The translations under genes were made by a program, and so were the position numbers. Source: Mucilaginibacter oryzae (GTDB taxonomy: Bacteria; Bacteroidota; Bacteroidia; Sphingobacteriales; Sphingobacteriaceae). Taken from it: a DNA stretch of 64,000 nucleotides. Below, in pieces: positions 37,255 to 46,241 of this stretch (positions within the stretch are counted from its first letter, which is position 1; every line of letters starts with the position of its first letter). The stretch spans positions 41,652-105,651 of the forward strand of contig NZ_QGHA01000014.1 in NCBI RefSeq assembly GCF_003148845.1, read 5' to 3'. The notes beneath the pieces are model-generated. The model was not told where the DNA came from and ran no database searches. It worked only from the letters and a program-made list of their open reading frames with translations.

Positions 37255-38013
37255 ATGAAACAAACCCTTACTTTTTTTACAGCAGGCCTTTTAATGCTGA
37301 TGGCATATACCGTAAAAGCGCAGGATAACAACGATAGCGATGACGAAACCAAGCCAAAAAAACTTAGAAGCTATGTTGGCTTAAGTATGGGTGTATCCTA
37401 CGCCCTGAGCGATTTTGCAAAAGCTGATTATTATAACAATAAGGCCGGTTTTGCAAACAGAGGAGTTACCTATCAGCTTGACGGTGCTGTTTATTTATAC
37501 AGGCATTTAGGTGTAGGCTTTACGCTGTCGCACCAGGACCAAAGCAATTTTTCGTACGATGACGACCTGATCCTTTCTAAAGGTTACACTACAGATTTTA
37601 AAGCCGACGCAGGTACCGTAACCGCCGATAAACGTTACCGCAGCTATAACTTTTTGCTTGGCCCACAATACACCTTCACCTGGCGCAGGCTCGCGTTTGA
37701 TTTAAGGGCATCGGCCGGGGCTATTAAAAGCCGCACATCGCCTGTACTTACCATCAGTGTAACAGGCGTTAGCGCCCAAAGCGGCAGTATCACACAAGAA
37801 AGTGCTACCGGCTATGCTTTCGCCTACGGCGGCAGCGGCGCCATCCGTTTTGATATGGGTGCAGGCTGGGGTTTATCGCTCAAAGGCAACTACGTAAAAT
37901 CTGACGGTTATAATGTGGTAACCAATGGGCGCACACTGAATGTTGGCCGCCTGGTAACCAAGCAGCCTATTACCGAGGGCCAAATTGTATTTGGGTTAAC
38001 CAAAGCGTTTTAA
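37255..38013 (+). CDS. Outer-membrane beta-barrel protein
   Basis: Protein of 252 residues. The signal peptide ends TVKAQ. An acidic linker (DNNDSDDETKPKK) is followed by alternating amphipathic strands (YVGLSMGVSYALSDF, GVTYQLDGAVYLYRHLGVGFTLSHQ, LRASAGAI) and a C-terminal strand ending GLTKAF with terminal Phe, as needed for Bam insertion. It probably has 8 strands. Function unknown. Confidence 0.82.
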   Translation: MKQTLTFFTAGLLMLMAYTVKAQDNNDSDDETKPKKLRSYVGLSMGVSYALSDFAKADYYNNKAGFANRGVTYQLDGAVYLYRHLGVGFTLSHQDQSNFSYDDDLILSKGYTTDFKADAGTVTADKRYRSYNFLLGPQYTFTWRRLAFDLRASAGAIKSRTSPVLTISVTGVSAQSGSITQESATGYAFAYGGSGAIRFDMGAGWGLSLKGNYVKSDGYNVVTNGRTLNVGRLVTKQPITEGQIVFGLTKAF

Positions 38014-38023
38014 TAAGGTATTT

Positions 38024-38069
38024 CGTTAAACAATAAAAGCAGCCCCGGGGCTGCTTTTATTGTTTAACG
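38024..38069. terminator. Perfect 46-bp palindromic bidirectional terminator
   Basis: Every base from 38024 to 38069 is symmetric about 38046/38047 (centre AGCCCC/GGGGCT, flanked by AATAAAAGC and GCTTTTATT). It lies 10 bp after the barrel-protein stop and 11 bp before the stop of the convergent gene. The A/T tracts inside the stem give a U-rich 3' arm on each strand. Confidence 0.88.
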
Positions 38070-38080
38070 GGCTTATAAGC

Positions 38081-38428
38081 TTAGTTAACGGTAAGCTGTT
38101 CGGGTTTATCGGCCACAATTTCGGGCTGGCCTTTAAACATTTCGAACACGCCTGTTACGCAGAGGCTCTTCCCTTTTATATTGGGCAAATCAAGTTTTAT
38201 TTTGTTACCCTTAACCGCTATGGTATATTTTTGATGAGGGTAAACACCGCCCATGTTAAGCAAGGTGAGCGTATCGCTAACGGTTTTTAGCGAGAAAACG
38301 GTATCGCAAAGGGTGCCTGTTTTGCCAAGGTTATTTTTAAAACCAGCCATGGTAAACGCTTTGGTTTGGGCAGATGCCTTCCCTGCAAAAAGCGTCAGCA
38401 GCAATACCGGGATCAGAAATTTTTTCAT
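38081..38428 (-). CDS. Small exported protein of unknown function
   Basis: About 115 residues from ATG 38428, chosen because MKKFLIPVLLLTLFAGKASAQ is an ideal signal peptide; the frame extends upstream to 38491 without adding anything plausible. The mature part (TKAFTMAGFKNNLGKTGTLCDTVFSLKTVSDTLTLLNMGG...GKSLCVTGVFEMFKGQPEI) looks like a small OB-like beta-barrel (compare SLCVTGVFEMFKGQPEIVA), a fold seen in tRNA-anti-like exported proteins; that is inference. Confidence 0.7.
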   Translation of the reverse strand: MKKFLIPVLLLTLFAGKASAQTKAFTMAGFKNNLGKTGTLCDTVFSLKTVSDTLTLLNMGGVYPHQKYTIAVKGNKIKLDLPNIKGKSLCVTGVFEMFKGQPEIVADKPEQLTVN

Positions 38429-38770
38429 ATCCAGCATGTTAGTGTTTAAGGCTTGTATAGATCGCATTTTAAAGAAGTCAAATTTAAGCAATTAAAAAGT
38501 ATGATAAATAAAGAACGATTACAAAACAGATAGGATAAAACACAAACTAAAAAACATACTTTTTTAATTACCTAAACACGGCTAAATCAAGCCGTCAACA
38601 TTTCAAAGAACAATCTATTAAAGCTCAATTCCAGCTATAATAAGGTAATAGATTTTGCAGGTGTTTACGGTCTGCGTTTTTGATTTTAAATCTTCAATTA
38701 CAGCCCTTTCACGCATTATTATTATTAGGGCTAATGTCGTTTCTTCTAAATAAGCTCGTTACTTAACACC
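38429..38770. other. AT-rich gene-free stretch
   Basis: It is the 5' flank of the small exported gene running up to the left end of the insertion-sequence remnant. I see no gene, tRNA or strong hairpin in it. Confidence 0.5.
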
Positions 38771-39505
38771 TCCTGAGTTTGACACGATTTTAATTTAAGT
38801 ATCTGATAGTCAATTTATTTGATTATCGCTTTTCGCAATACGGGTTTTTATAAATAGTTGATTATTTGATTGTTAATAAACATGTCCGGTAGGGGGCGAG
38901 CGGCGATTACTTTGAGGATGGAGGTAGTTTAGGTAGTTTGCTTTGAGCGGAGGTAGTACTGCTGTCCCGCCTGTTCGACCAGACAGAGCTGCATTTTGTC
39001 TAATGTCCTTCTGATCTCGTTTTCCGGGAGCGGTGTGTTGTTCTTTTTTAGCTGGTTGCTTAAAAAGGTTTGAAAAGTATAAGCCATATAACACAAGCAG
39101 ATATGCCCTTCAGTGCGCTGATCTGTCAGAGGAACATCGGCCTGGTCTCCAGAAAGCTTTTAAAAGTGCGAAAAGCATGTTCTACCTGATACAGGTGTTT
39201 GTAATGATCGAGGATGATATACGTATCCAGATCTCTCACATTAGTTGCGATGGCAAGGAAGCCGTCGTATTGCTGGTACCGGTCGACCTTCTGCTGATCA
39301 AGCGCGTATTTCTCCTGCTGGTCATTTTAAGGAAGTAATGTGAGGCTTTCTTTTTAAGCAAGGCGGGGGTCTTCTGTATCATTACGCGGCTTCCCAAACA
39401 CTCATCAATACCGGTTTTCGCAATAAAAGTTTTCAAAATTCACACAAAAACTGCCTCTATTCAATGCATTCTCACTTTTTTACTTTTTAGCTGTCAAACT
39501 CAGGA
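38771..39505. mobile_element. Internally deleted insertion sequence with intact ends
   Basis: TCCTGAGTTTGACA at 38771-38784 and its exact complement at 39492-39505 form 14-bp terminal inverted repeats around 735 bp. Inside lies the C-terminal part of an IS4-superfamily (IS1634-like) transposase on the minus strand. An intact element of this group would be roughly twice this size. No target duplication is visible. The right end is 11 bp from the GNAT stop codon. Confidence 0.75.
38929..39436 (-). pseudogene. IS1634-like transposase, C-terminal fragment with frameshifts
   Basis: Reading across frames gives PALLKKKASHYFLK, then DQQEKYALDQQKVDRYQQYDGFLAIATN, then HYKHLYQVEHAFRTFKSFLETRPMF, then LTDQRTEGHICLCYMAYTFQTFLSNQL and a stop at 38929-38931. 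The YKHLYQVEHAFRTFK block holds the catalytic Glu of the DDE triad (Y..x..E......K signature). At least two frameshifts (near 39330 and near 39155) and loss of the N-terminal DD half make it inactive. Confidence 0.82.
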
Positions 39506-39516
39506 AGAAGCTTAAA

Positions 39517-40011
39517 TTAAAGCTCCTTCCGCATCACGTAGTCATTCATCCAATAATCTCCAATAGGGATATCCTCTTCATAAGCTATAATAAAGCCCAT
39601 TTTTTCATAAAATGATTTGGCATTATTGTACTTGTTCACATTAAGTTCCAAAACCGTTTTTCCGGCCTCCACCGTTTTTTGGGCTACTTCGTTAATCAAT
39701 ACTTTGCCATATCCTTTGCCTTGTGTTTCGGGCAGGCAGTACAGTTTGTGCAGTTTATATATTTCAGGGTCTTCTTCGCGGGGCGAGTAGGCGGCAAAGG
39801 CAACTGTGCGGCCTTCCTCCTCCAACAGCAAAAAAGTGTGCAGGTTTTCAGCTATTTGCCTGCTGATCTTTTCTGCCGAATAGATCTCGCGCAGCATATA
39901 TTCAATCTGCGCTTCTTTTAAAATAGGGCTGTAGGTTACCCACCAGGTTTTATCGGCTATCTGGCGGATGGTTTCCACATCGTTTACTGTTGCTGTGCGT
40001 ATGGTGTACAT
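39517..40011 (-). CDS. GNAT-family N-acetyltransferase
   Basis: Protein of 164 residues. The acetyl-CoA pyrophosphate loop is LPETQGKGYGKVLINEVAQ (Q-x-x-G-x-G). Other core strands are TVAFAAYSPREED and VLELNVNKYNNAKSFYEKMGF. It transfers acetyl from acetyl-CoA to an unidentified amine. The N-terminus (IRTATVNDVETIRQIADKTWWVTYSPIL) is typical. Confidence 0.9.
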   Translation of the reverse strand: MYTIRTATVNDVETIRQIADKTWWVTYSPILKEAQIEYMLREIYSAEKISRQIAENLHTFLLLEEEGRTVAFAAYSPREEDPEIYKLHKLYCLPETQGKGYGKVLINEVAQKTVEAGKTVLELNVNKYNNAKSFYEKMGFIIAYEEDIPIGDYWMNDYVMRKEL

Positions 40012-40028
40012 TTTTTTGTTTAGTTGTA

Positions 40029-40144
40029 ACTCGCAAGTCTTAAGTCGGAAGCCTTAAGTTCAAAGTCGGGAATGAAGAGCAGATCTTAACTTAAGATTCC
40101 CGACTTCAGACTTCCGTCTTCCAACTCAATACTTCAAGACTTTA
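40029..40144. repeat. AAGTCGGAAG-type inverted repeat
   Basis: It fills the space between GNAT and pepT. Units AAGTCTTAAGTCGGAAG and AAGTCGGGAAT are mirrored by ATTCCCGACTT, ACTTCCGTC and AGACTT further right. It is a degenerate relative of the repeat at 16275-16368. Confidence 0.6.
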
Positions 40145-40147
40145 AAA

Positions 40148-41398
40148 TTAACTTCTTTCTTCCCAAATCATACAAAGATGCAAAATAGTCTCTACCGCTT
40201 TTTGCATATCCTGCACTGATACCCACTCGTGCCTGCCGTGGAAGGCATGTTCGCCGGCAAAAATATTAGGGCAGGGCAGGCCCATAAATGATAAGCGCGA
40301 ACCGTCGGTACCGCCGCGAATGCTGCATAGTTTCGCGGTAAGCCCCGTGCGGTTAATGGCTTCCATGGCGTATTCCACAATTTGCGGGTTTTTATCCAAT
40401 ACACCTTTCATGTTGCGGTATTGCTGGCTTACGGCTATATCATAGCTTGAGCCGGGAAATGCTTTTAATACATCATCGGCCGTTTTACGGATCACATCTA
40501 CATGCCCGGCCAGTTTAGCTTCATCAAAATCGCGGATAATAAAATCTATCGAGGCTGTTTCCACGTGGCCCTCCATAGCTACTGGATGTACAAAACCCTG
40601 CATCCCTTCGGTATGCTCCGGCGAAAGTTCATCGGGCAAAGCGGCGATAATTTGCCCGGCTATTTTAATAGCGCTTTCCATTTTACCTTTAGCAAAGCCC
40701 GGGTGCGCGCTTACGCCCCGGATGGTAATCCTTGCCCCATCGGCCGAAAAGGTTTCATTTTCCATATTCCCGGCGCTTTCACCATCCATAGTATAACCTG
40801 CAAAGGCGCCCAGTTTGGCAATATCTACATGATCAACCCCGCGGCCAACTTCTTCATCCGGCGTAAATAGGATCCTGATTTTTCCGTGCTTTATTTCCGG
40901 ATGATTTACAAGTTGATAACAGGCATCCATAATTTCGGCGACACCGGCTTTATTGTCGGCCCCCAGCAGGGTGGTTCCACTGGCCGTGATCACATCATTG
41001 CCCAGCTGGTTTTTCAGATCAGGATGCTCTACCATTTTTATTACCTGCGCGGTGTCATCCGGCAATATCAAATCCTCTCCCTGGTAGTTTTTATGTACAA
41101 TAGGTTTTACATCTTTACCGCTGCAGTCGGGCGCGGTATCCATGTGCGAGCAGAAACAGATCACCGGTACATCCTTATCGGTATTGGAAGGGATAGTAGC
41201 GTACACGTAGCCCCACTCATCCAGATGGGCATCGCTTATGCCCATGGCCAGCAGTTCATTAACCAATAAATTGCCCAGGTCTTTTTGCTTTTCTGTTGAT
41301 GGGAAAGTAAGCGAAGCGGGGTCTGATTGTGTATCGATAGTAACGTAACGCAAAAAACGTTCGGCCACTGTGAATGAAATAGATGAGCTGAAATTCAT
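40148..41398 (-). CDS. pepT: Peptidase T (tripeptide aminopeptidase)
   Basis: Protein of 416 residues, M20 metallopeptidase. The zinc ligands and catalytic residues are in FCSHMDTAPDCSGKDV, GADNKAG, FTPDEEVGRGVDHVD and the C-terminal IRGGTDGSRLSFMGLPCPNIFAGEHAFHGRHEW. It removes the N-terminal residue of tripeptides in the cytoplasm. A minus-strand TAGCTTTG (41400-41407) lies directly against the ATG, which leaves no leader if it is the promoter. Confidence 0.96.
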   Translation of the reverse strand: MNFSSSISFTVAERFLRYVTIDTQSDPASLTFPSTEKQKDLGNLLVNELLAMGISDAHLDEWGYVYATIPSNTDKDVPVICFCSHMDTAPDCSGKDVKPIVHKNYQGEDLILPDDTAQVIKMVEHPDLKNQLGNDVITASGTTLLGADNKAGVAEIMDACYQLVNHPEIKHGKIRILFTPDEEVGRGVDHVDIAKLGAFAGYTMDGESAGNMENETFSADGARITIRGVSAHPGFAKGKMESAIKIAGQIIAALPDELSPEHTEGMQGFVHPVAMEGHVETASIDFIIRDFDEAKLAGHVDVIRKTADDVLKAFPGSSYDIAVSQQYRNMKGVLDKNPQIVEYAMEAINRTGLTAKLCSIRGGTDGSRLSFMGLPCPNIFAGEHAFHGRHEWVSVQDMQKAVETILHLCMIWEERS

Positions 41399-41479
41399 AC
41401 AAAGCTATTATATTAGTAGCGTAAAAAGGCTTGCTGGCCTAAACCGGTGCCAATTGTAAATATTGATTAAAATTATACA

Positions 41480-42229
41480 TTGAAAAAATATTTTCTGCTT
41501 TTTGTTTTGCTTGCTGCTTCGGCAATGTCAAAGGCCCAAAGCGGCTTTAACTATTATGAATGGGGTGCTGGTTTCAATCTCGGCGCCACGCGCGGATATG
41601 ATGATCTTAAAAAGCAGGTATGGCATCCTGCTTACGCTTTAAATTTGACTTATAACTATAGCCCGTACGTGCCTATTGGGCTTGATATACAGTTTGGAAC
41701 GCTGGAGGGCGGCGGCCTCACACCGGCTAAAGATCAGTTTGGGCGCTATTCAAAAAACAACTACAAAGCGCTGATACTTCATGGCGACCTACAACTGGGC
41801 GAAATAATTGATTATGACAACAACACTTTTTTAAGTGCCGTAAAAAACTTTTATGTAGGTACGGGGATTGGCTACATGTCGAACAAAATGGCGGCTATAC
41901 AGCGTTCGAATCCTCCGGGGTTTGAAATTAATGGTCCCATTGGTGAAACGCATGGTTTTGAGGGGCAAAACAAAAGCACAAACCTTGTAATACCGCTACG
42001 CCTGGGTTATGAGTTTAAAATTTATGATGATTACGACCAGGTGGGTTATACGATTACCTTAGGCCTGCAACACGGTTTTACCTTTAGCGAGGGACTTGAT
42101 GGTTACAACGATGATAAAATAAAATTTAAAAACAACGCGTACGATCAGTTTGTGATCTACAGTGTTGGCTTTAAATACAATTTCGGTAATACCGTATCAT
42201 ACACAAAGCTGGTACGCAATTTCAGGTAA
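41480..42229 (+). CDS. Outer-membrane beta-barrel protein
   Basis: Protein of 249 residues starting at TTG 41480. The signal peptide MKKYFLLFVLLAASAMSKAQ fixes the start. The mature part has repeated amphipathic strands (FNYYEWGAGFNLGATRGYDD, ALNLTYNYSPYVPIGLDIQFG, FYVGTGIGYMSNKM, VGYTITLGLQHGFTF) like OmpA-type or PorT-like small barrels. Its stop is followed at once by the GTG of the next gene. Confidence 0.8.
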   Translation: MKKYFLLFVLLAASAMSKAQSGFNYYEWGAGFNLGATRGYDDLKKQVWHPAYALNLTYNYSPYVPIGLDIQFGTLEGGGLTPAKDQFGRYSKNNYKALILHGDLQLGEIIDYDNNTFLSAVKNFYVGTGIGYMSNKMAAIQRSNPPGFEINGPIGETHGFEGQNKSTNLVIPLRLGYEFKIYDDYDQVGYTITLGLQHGFTFSEGLDGYNDDKIKFKNNAYDQFVIYSVGFKYNFGNTVSYTKLVRNFR

Positions 42230-42592
42230 GTGAATATAGAAGAGCTGCGCGATTACTGCCTGCAAAAACCGGGTACTACCGAAGGGTTTCCTTTTGGCGA
42301 GGATACTCTCGTATTTAAAATTGCCGAAAAGCTGTTCCTGCTTACCAACCTGCAAACCGGCGAGAGGTTTAACGTAAAATGCGACCCCGAATGGGCTGTC
42401 GAGCTCCGCGAGCGTTACCCCGAGGTGCAGCCCGGTTACCACATGAATAAAAAACTCTGGAACACCGTGTACATGAGCGGCTCGCTTACCCGCAAGCAAC
42501 TTTGCGAAATGATTGATCATTCGTATGAACAGGTGGTGAAAAGCTTACCTAAAAAGATACAGGCGGAAATAGCGGCCCTGTCCTCTCCATAG
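42230..42592 (+). CDS. MmcQ/YjbR-family protein
   Basis: Protein of 120 residues with a GTG start adjoining the previous stop. The YjbR signature is complete: LRDYCLQKPGTTEGFPFGEDTLVFKI, FNVKCDPEWAVELRERYPEVQPGYHMNKKLWNTVYM. The CyaY-like double-wing fold is predicted to bind DNA, but a physiological role is not established. Probably co-transcribed with the barrel gene. Confidence 0.92.
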   Translation: MNIEELRDYCLQKPGTTEGFPFGEDTLVFKIAEKLFLLTNLQTGERFNVKCDPEWAVELRERYPEVQPGYHMNKKLWNTVYMSGSLTRKQLCEMIDHSYEQVVKSLPKKIQAEIAALSSP

Positions 42593-42610
42593 AAATCTTT
42601 TAAACTTTTT

Positions 42611-42701
42611 TGTCATATTGAGCGATAGCGAAATATCTTCTGCGGATGCAAAGTTGCCTACCGCAGGGCGAACAAGATGTTTCACTCCGTTCAACATGAC
42701 A
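42611..42701. repeat. TGTCATxTTGAGCG inverted repeat
   Basis: A 91-bp element. The left arm is TGTCATATTGAGCGATAGCG, the right arm ends TCCGTTCAACATGACA, and the inner arms TCTGCGG/CCGCAGG also pair. This form of repeat is very common between genes in Bacteroidota. It lies between the YjbR gene and the M14 peptidase. Confidence 0.75.
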
Positions 42702-42853
42702 AATCGGTCTTTTTGGATAATGAATCATTGCATTTCAGGGCTATCAAATTGGGGATCGTTTACAAAAAATGGTTAAAGCGATCTCCCTGTAAAAATCCCC
42801 TTGTACCCATTCGCTTTACCATACTTAAACTATATTTGGGCATTAAGTATTTT

Positions 42854-44599
42854 ATGAAGAGATTTTTATCAGCGCTATTGGTTTTTGTGGTCGCCCTGCA
42901 GGCAAAGGCCCAGCTTACACCCTTTGAGTTAAGCAGGGATAAAAACTATACCGCTACCTATGCGCAGGTTATTGATTATTACCGGAAACTGAATGAGCTT
43001 TACCCGCAGCAAATGCGGTTAATTAATTATGGCACTACCGATATCGGCAAGCCTTTAACCCTGGTGGTACTTTCGAAAGATAAAGTATTTGACCCGGCAC
43101 TCATCAAAAAACAAAACAAACGCGTATTGCTTATCAACAACGGTATTCACCCCGGCGAGCCAGAGGGGATTGATGCCAGTATGATGCTGGTACGCGATAT
43201 GCTGAAAAACAATACCCTGCCTAAAGATGTGGTGATCTGTATCATTGCCCTTTATAATATTGATGGCAGCCTGAACCGCGGCCTGAGCCGCGTTAACCAG
43301 AACGGCCCTGAGGCTTATGGTTTCAGGGGTAATTACCGAAACCTCGACCTGAACCGTGATTTTATCAAGGCCGATAGCCGTAACGCTTTGGCTTTTACAC
43401 AGATCCTCACTGCCTGGAAGCCGGAAACATTTTTAGATAACCATACCAGCGATGGCGCCGACTACCAGTATGTGATGACGCTGATTGAAACCCAAAAGGA
43501 TAAGCAGAACCCCATACTGGCCGATTATACCACCAAAACCCTCACGCCCTACCTGTACAGTAAAATGAAAAAGAGCGGGTATGAAATGATCCCCTATGGT
43601 GCAGGCGAAGAAGGTTTGCCCGATTCAGGTATTGTAAGCTTTTTAGAAACGCCCCGTTTTGCTACCGGTTTTACCGCCCAGCATAACATCATCAGCTATA
43701 TTACCGAAACGCATATGCTGAAGCCCTTTGATAAGCGGGTATATGCCACGTATGATTTTATGCAGCACCTGATCGCGATCAACCAGCGCGATGCCAAACT
43801 GATTGGCGAGCTGAAACGCAAAGCCGATGACGAGGTGAGCAAACAAAAGACTTTTGCCCTGAACTGGGCAGTTGATAACAGCCGGGTAGATACCATTACC
43901 TTTAAAGGCTACGAAGCCAGATACAAAACCAGCGAAGTGAGCGGTTTACAGCGATTGTATTATGATCGCGATAAACCCTACACCAAAACCATTAAATATT
44001 TTAACACCTATAAAGTAACCGCAACTGCCGATAAGCCGCTGGCCTACGTAATTCCGCAGGCCTGGGGCAAGATCATTGATCTGTTTAAGCTGAATGGCGT
44101 GCAGATGAAGCAACTTGCTCATGACACCACGCTTAAACTGCAGATGTACTACATTGCCGATTATAAAACCCCGGCCCGTCCGTTTGAAGGCCATTACCTG
44201 CACAGCGGTGTAAAACTAAACCCCGTTGATATGCCGGTTAAATTTTACCGCGGCGATTATGTGGTGTATACTAACCAGCCAATTAACCGTTATATCGTGG
44301 AAACGCTGGAACCGCAGGGTGTAGACTCTTTTTTTACCTGGAACTTTTTTGATTCGATATTGAGCGAAAAGGAATATTTTTCGGATTATGTGTTTGAGGA
44401 TATCGCTGCCGACCTGGTTAAAAAATATCCGTCCATTAAACAAAAACTGGAGGAAGCGAAAAAAGCCGATCCTAAACTGGCCCAAAGCGCCGACGCGCAA
44501 TTGTTTTGGGTTTACCGCAATTCGCCTTATTTTGAAAAAACATTTTTACGATACCCCGTGGGCCGTATTTTAACTGAAACTAAACTCGATCTCAAATAA
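42854..44599 (+). CDS. M14-family zinc carboxypeptidase, exported
   Basis: Protein of 581 residues from ATG 42854, chosen because MKRFLSALLVFVVALQAKAQ is a signal peptide; the frame also continues upstream into the palindromic repeat, which is not credible coding. Zinc ligands H99 and E102 (HPGEPEG) and His in LDNHTSDGADYQY are present. RNLDLNRDFIK (about residue 165) is the substrate-binding NR segment. It probably trims C-terminal residues of peptides or cell-wall peptides in the periplasm. Confidence 0.9.
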   Translation: MKRFLSALLVFVVALQAKAQLTPFELSRDKNYTATYAQVIDYYRKLNELYPQQMRLINYGTTDIGKPLTLVVLSKDKVFDPALIKKQNKRVLLINNGIHPGEPEGIDASMMLVRDMLKNNTLPKDVVICIIALYNIDGSLNRGLSRVNQNGPEAYGFRGNYRNLDLNRDFIKADSRNALAFTQILTAWKPETFLDNHTSDGADYQYVMTLIETQKDKQNPILADYTTKTLTPYLYSKMKKSGYEMIPYGAGEEGLPDSGIVSFLETPRFATGFTAQHNIISYITETHMLKPFDKRVYATYDFMQHLIAINQRDAKLIGELKRKADDEVSKQKTFALNWAVDNSRVDTITFKGYEARYKTSEVSGLQRLYYDRDKPYTKTIKYFNTYKVTATADKPLAYVIPQAWGKIIDLFKLNGVQMKQLAHDTTLKLQMYYIADYKTPARPFEGHYLHSGVKLNPVDMPVKFYRGDYVVYTNQPINRYIVETLEPQGVDSFFTWNFFDSILSEKEYFSDYVFEDIAADLVKKYPSIKQKLEEAKKADPKLAQSADAQLFWVYRNSPYFEKTFLRYPVGRILTETKLDLK

Positions 44600-45232
44600 A
44601 TGGAATACCTTCAAACGGCCCCGGTGGCCTGCGTTATTTTTGTAATAACTATCATTACATCGCTCATGGCGTTTTCAAACAACAGCCTGTACGGGCGGAT
44701 GATGTTGCACCCTTACACCGTTTACCGTGGTAAAGACATCCATACCATTATTACCAGCGGGTTGATCCATCGCGATTGGATGCACTTGTTTTTTAATATG
44801 TTTTCGTTTTATTTAATGGGCTTCAATCTTGAGCCGACAATAGGCCACCTTCAGTTTGGTATATTATATGTATTAAGCCTTATACTGAGTGATATGCCCA
44901 CCGTAGTTAAGCATAAAAACGATTACAACTATTTTAGTCTTGGTGCATCCGGAGCCATAAGTGCTATCATTTTCAGTAATATACTATTTGCTCCGTGGCA
45001 AACTATTTATATTTTACCAATCCCTATACCTATCTGGTTTTGGGTATTTGGCGTTTTATACTTAGTATATTGTCATTACGCGTCAAAATACTCGCGCGAC
45101 CAGATTAACCACGACGCGCACTTTTTTGGCGCAATAAGCGGTTTAATGATCACTGTAGTTTTTAACCACCATATTTTAGGCGATTTTATCCAACAAATTA
45201 TTTCTGAAGCCCCAGCCCGTTTCCATCTTTAA
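44600..45232 (+). CDS. Rhomboid-family intramembrane serine protease
   Basis: Protein of 210 residues with about six membrane helices. The motifs are HRDWMHLFFNMFSFYLMG, the nucleophile Ser in SLGASGAISAIIF (GxSG) and the catalytic His in HDAHFFGAISGLM. It cleaves transmembrane segments of substrates inside the inner membrane. The ATG follows the M14 peptidase stop with no gap. Its 3' end overlaps the convergent gene by 35 nt. Confidence 0.92.
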   Translation: MEYLQTAPVACVIFVITIITSLMAFSNNSLYGRMMLHPYTVYRGKDIHTIITSGLIHRDWMHLFFNMFSFYLMGFNLEPTIGHLQFGILYVLSLILSDMPTVVKHKNDYNYFSLGASGAISAIIFSNILFAPWQTIYILPIPIPIWFWVFGVLYLVYCHYASKYSRDQINHDAHFFGAISGLMITVVFNHHILGDFIQQIISEAPARFHL

Positions 45233-46187
45233 AATTGCCCTCCGCGTCAAATAAAAAGCTCATGGGTTTTTCGGGATTCCTGATAATTTCCAACAGCAGG
45301 AACCCCCAGTTTTTCCAGAAGTTTTCCAGTACCTGGCCGTAGGTTTTGTTCATCCAGTCATCAAACAAAGGTTTGCTGCTGGTACCGCGCAGGGGCAGGG
45401 CCTCTATGGATATAACATCCTCTATCGTAAAAATATCATATTCGGGCAGGCGGTTAAACAAATAGGCCGAGTAAAAAAAACGGGCGTTCAGTTCCTCAAA
45501 CTGGATGGGGTGGAGGGTTTGGCCTTCTATTTTATCCAATGCTTCCTTATGGTAGCGGGCATTGGCACCGTTGTCCTGCAGGCAAATGATCAGGCCAAAA
45601 TCGTTTACCCGTAACGAAAAAGTCATGGTATTGATCTCATCGCGATAGCCAAAAACATTATCCGCATTATCTACCTTAAATAAAACCAGGCTATAAGGTT
45701 TAAAACCATCAAACTCGATGGGTAAATTCAGGCTCTGCAACATCATGTGCAGGTTATTGAATTTATGGATGATGGATTGCGAAATATTAAACTCTTCGCC
45801 CTGCGAGTGCTGCAGTTTAATGCCCGCCTGGATCTCGTTAAAAATAATACCGTACAATAATTTCCCGGCCCATTGAAACAGCCTGTCGGGGTTGAGCGCT
45901 TTTAAAGCTTCATAACCACCATCAAAGGCGGCGGCTATTTCGTTTTCAAGCGGCTCAAGGTATAGCTCATTCACTTCGGCGGTGCAGGGCAGTTTCAGGT
46001 CTTTATAGGTTGCCATGCTTTCGTCAAGCAATTTAAACGGTTTATCTTCCAGCTCGTACCGGCTCATAAGCCATTGCGGAAAAACCTGGATGCGTTCTTC
46101 GGTGGGGTTAACGTTTTGCCCGGTGAGGAAGCATTTGTTGTTGCTGAAATTGAAATTAGCGAAGGGTGAATAAATTTGTGCCGGCAT
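45198..46187 (-). CDS. Unrecognised cytoplasmic protein
   Basis: About 329 residues from ATG 46187. No signal peptide. The N-terminus ANFNFSNNKCFLTGQNVNPTEERIQVFPQWLMSRYEL resembles an HNH-like or zinc-binding lead, but lacks a second Cys pair. The rest is mixed alpha/beta with DGFKPYSLVLFKVDNADNVFGYRDEI. I do not recognise a named domain. The gene is divergent from the epimerase across 54 bp, with a minus TATCTTTG box at 46193-46200, and its 3' end overlaps the rhomboid gene. Confidence 0.65.
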   Translation of the reverse strand: MPAQIYSPFANFNFSNNKCFLTGQNVNPTEERIQVFPQWLMSRYELEDKPFKLLDESMATYKDLKLPCTAEVNELYLEPLENEIAAAFDGGYEALKALNPDRLFQWAGKLLYGIIFNEIQAGIKLQHSQGEEFNISQSIIHKFNNLHMMLQSLNLPIEFDGFKPYSLVLFKVDNADNVFGYRDEINTMTFSLRVNDFGLIICLQDNGANARYHKEALDKIEGQTLHPIQFEELNARFFYSAYLFNRLPEYDIFTIEDVISIEALPLRGTSSKPLFDDWMNKTYGQVLENFWKNWGFLLLEIIRNPEKPMSFLFDAEGNFKDGNGLGLQK

Positions 46188-46192
46188 GGCCG

Positions 46193-46232
46193 CAAAGATA
46201 AGCACGATTTTAATACTAAAATTTTAGCTTTG
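46193..46232. promoter_or_regulatory. Back-to-back promoters
   Basis: Minus strand TATCTTTG at 46193-46200 and plus strand TAGCTTTG at 46225-46232, each 5-9 nt from a start codon and only 24 bp apart. Their -33 regions would overlap the opposite promoter; no clean TTTG -33 element is seen for either. Confidence 0.5.
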
Positions 46233-46241
46233 GTTTTTAAC

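Noticed and set aside
39033..39338. Plus-strand 101-codon frame as a gene
   Set aside because: The minus strand reads clearly as transposase across frameshifts, including the catalytic YKHLYQVEHAFRTFK block.
42677..42853. N-terminal extension of the M14 peptidase
   Set aside because: The extension runs through the TGTCAT repeat and has no conserved features; a standard signal peptide begins at ATG 42854.
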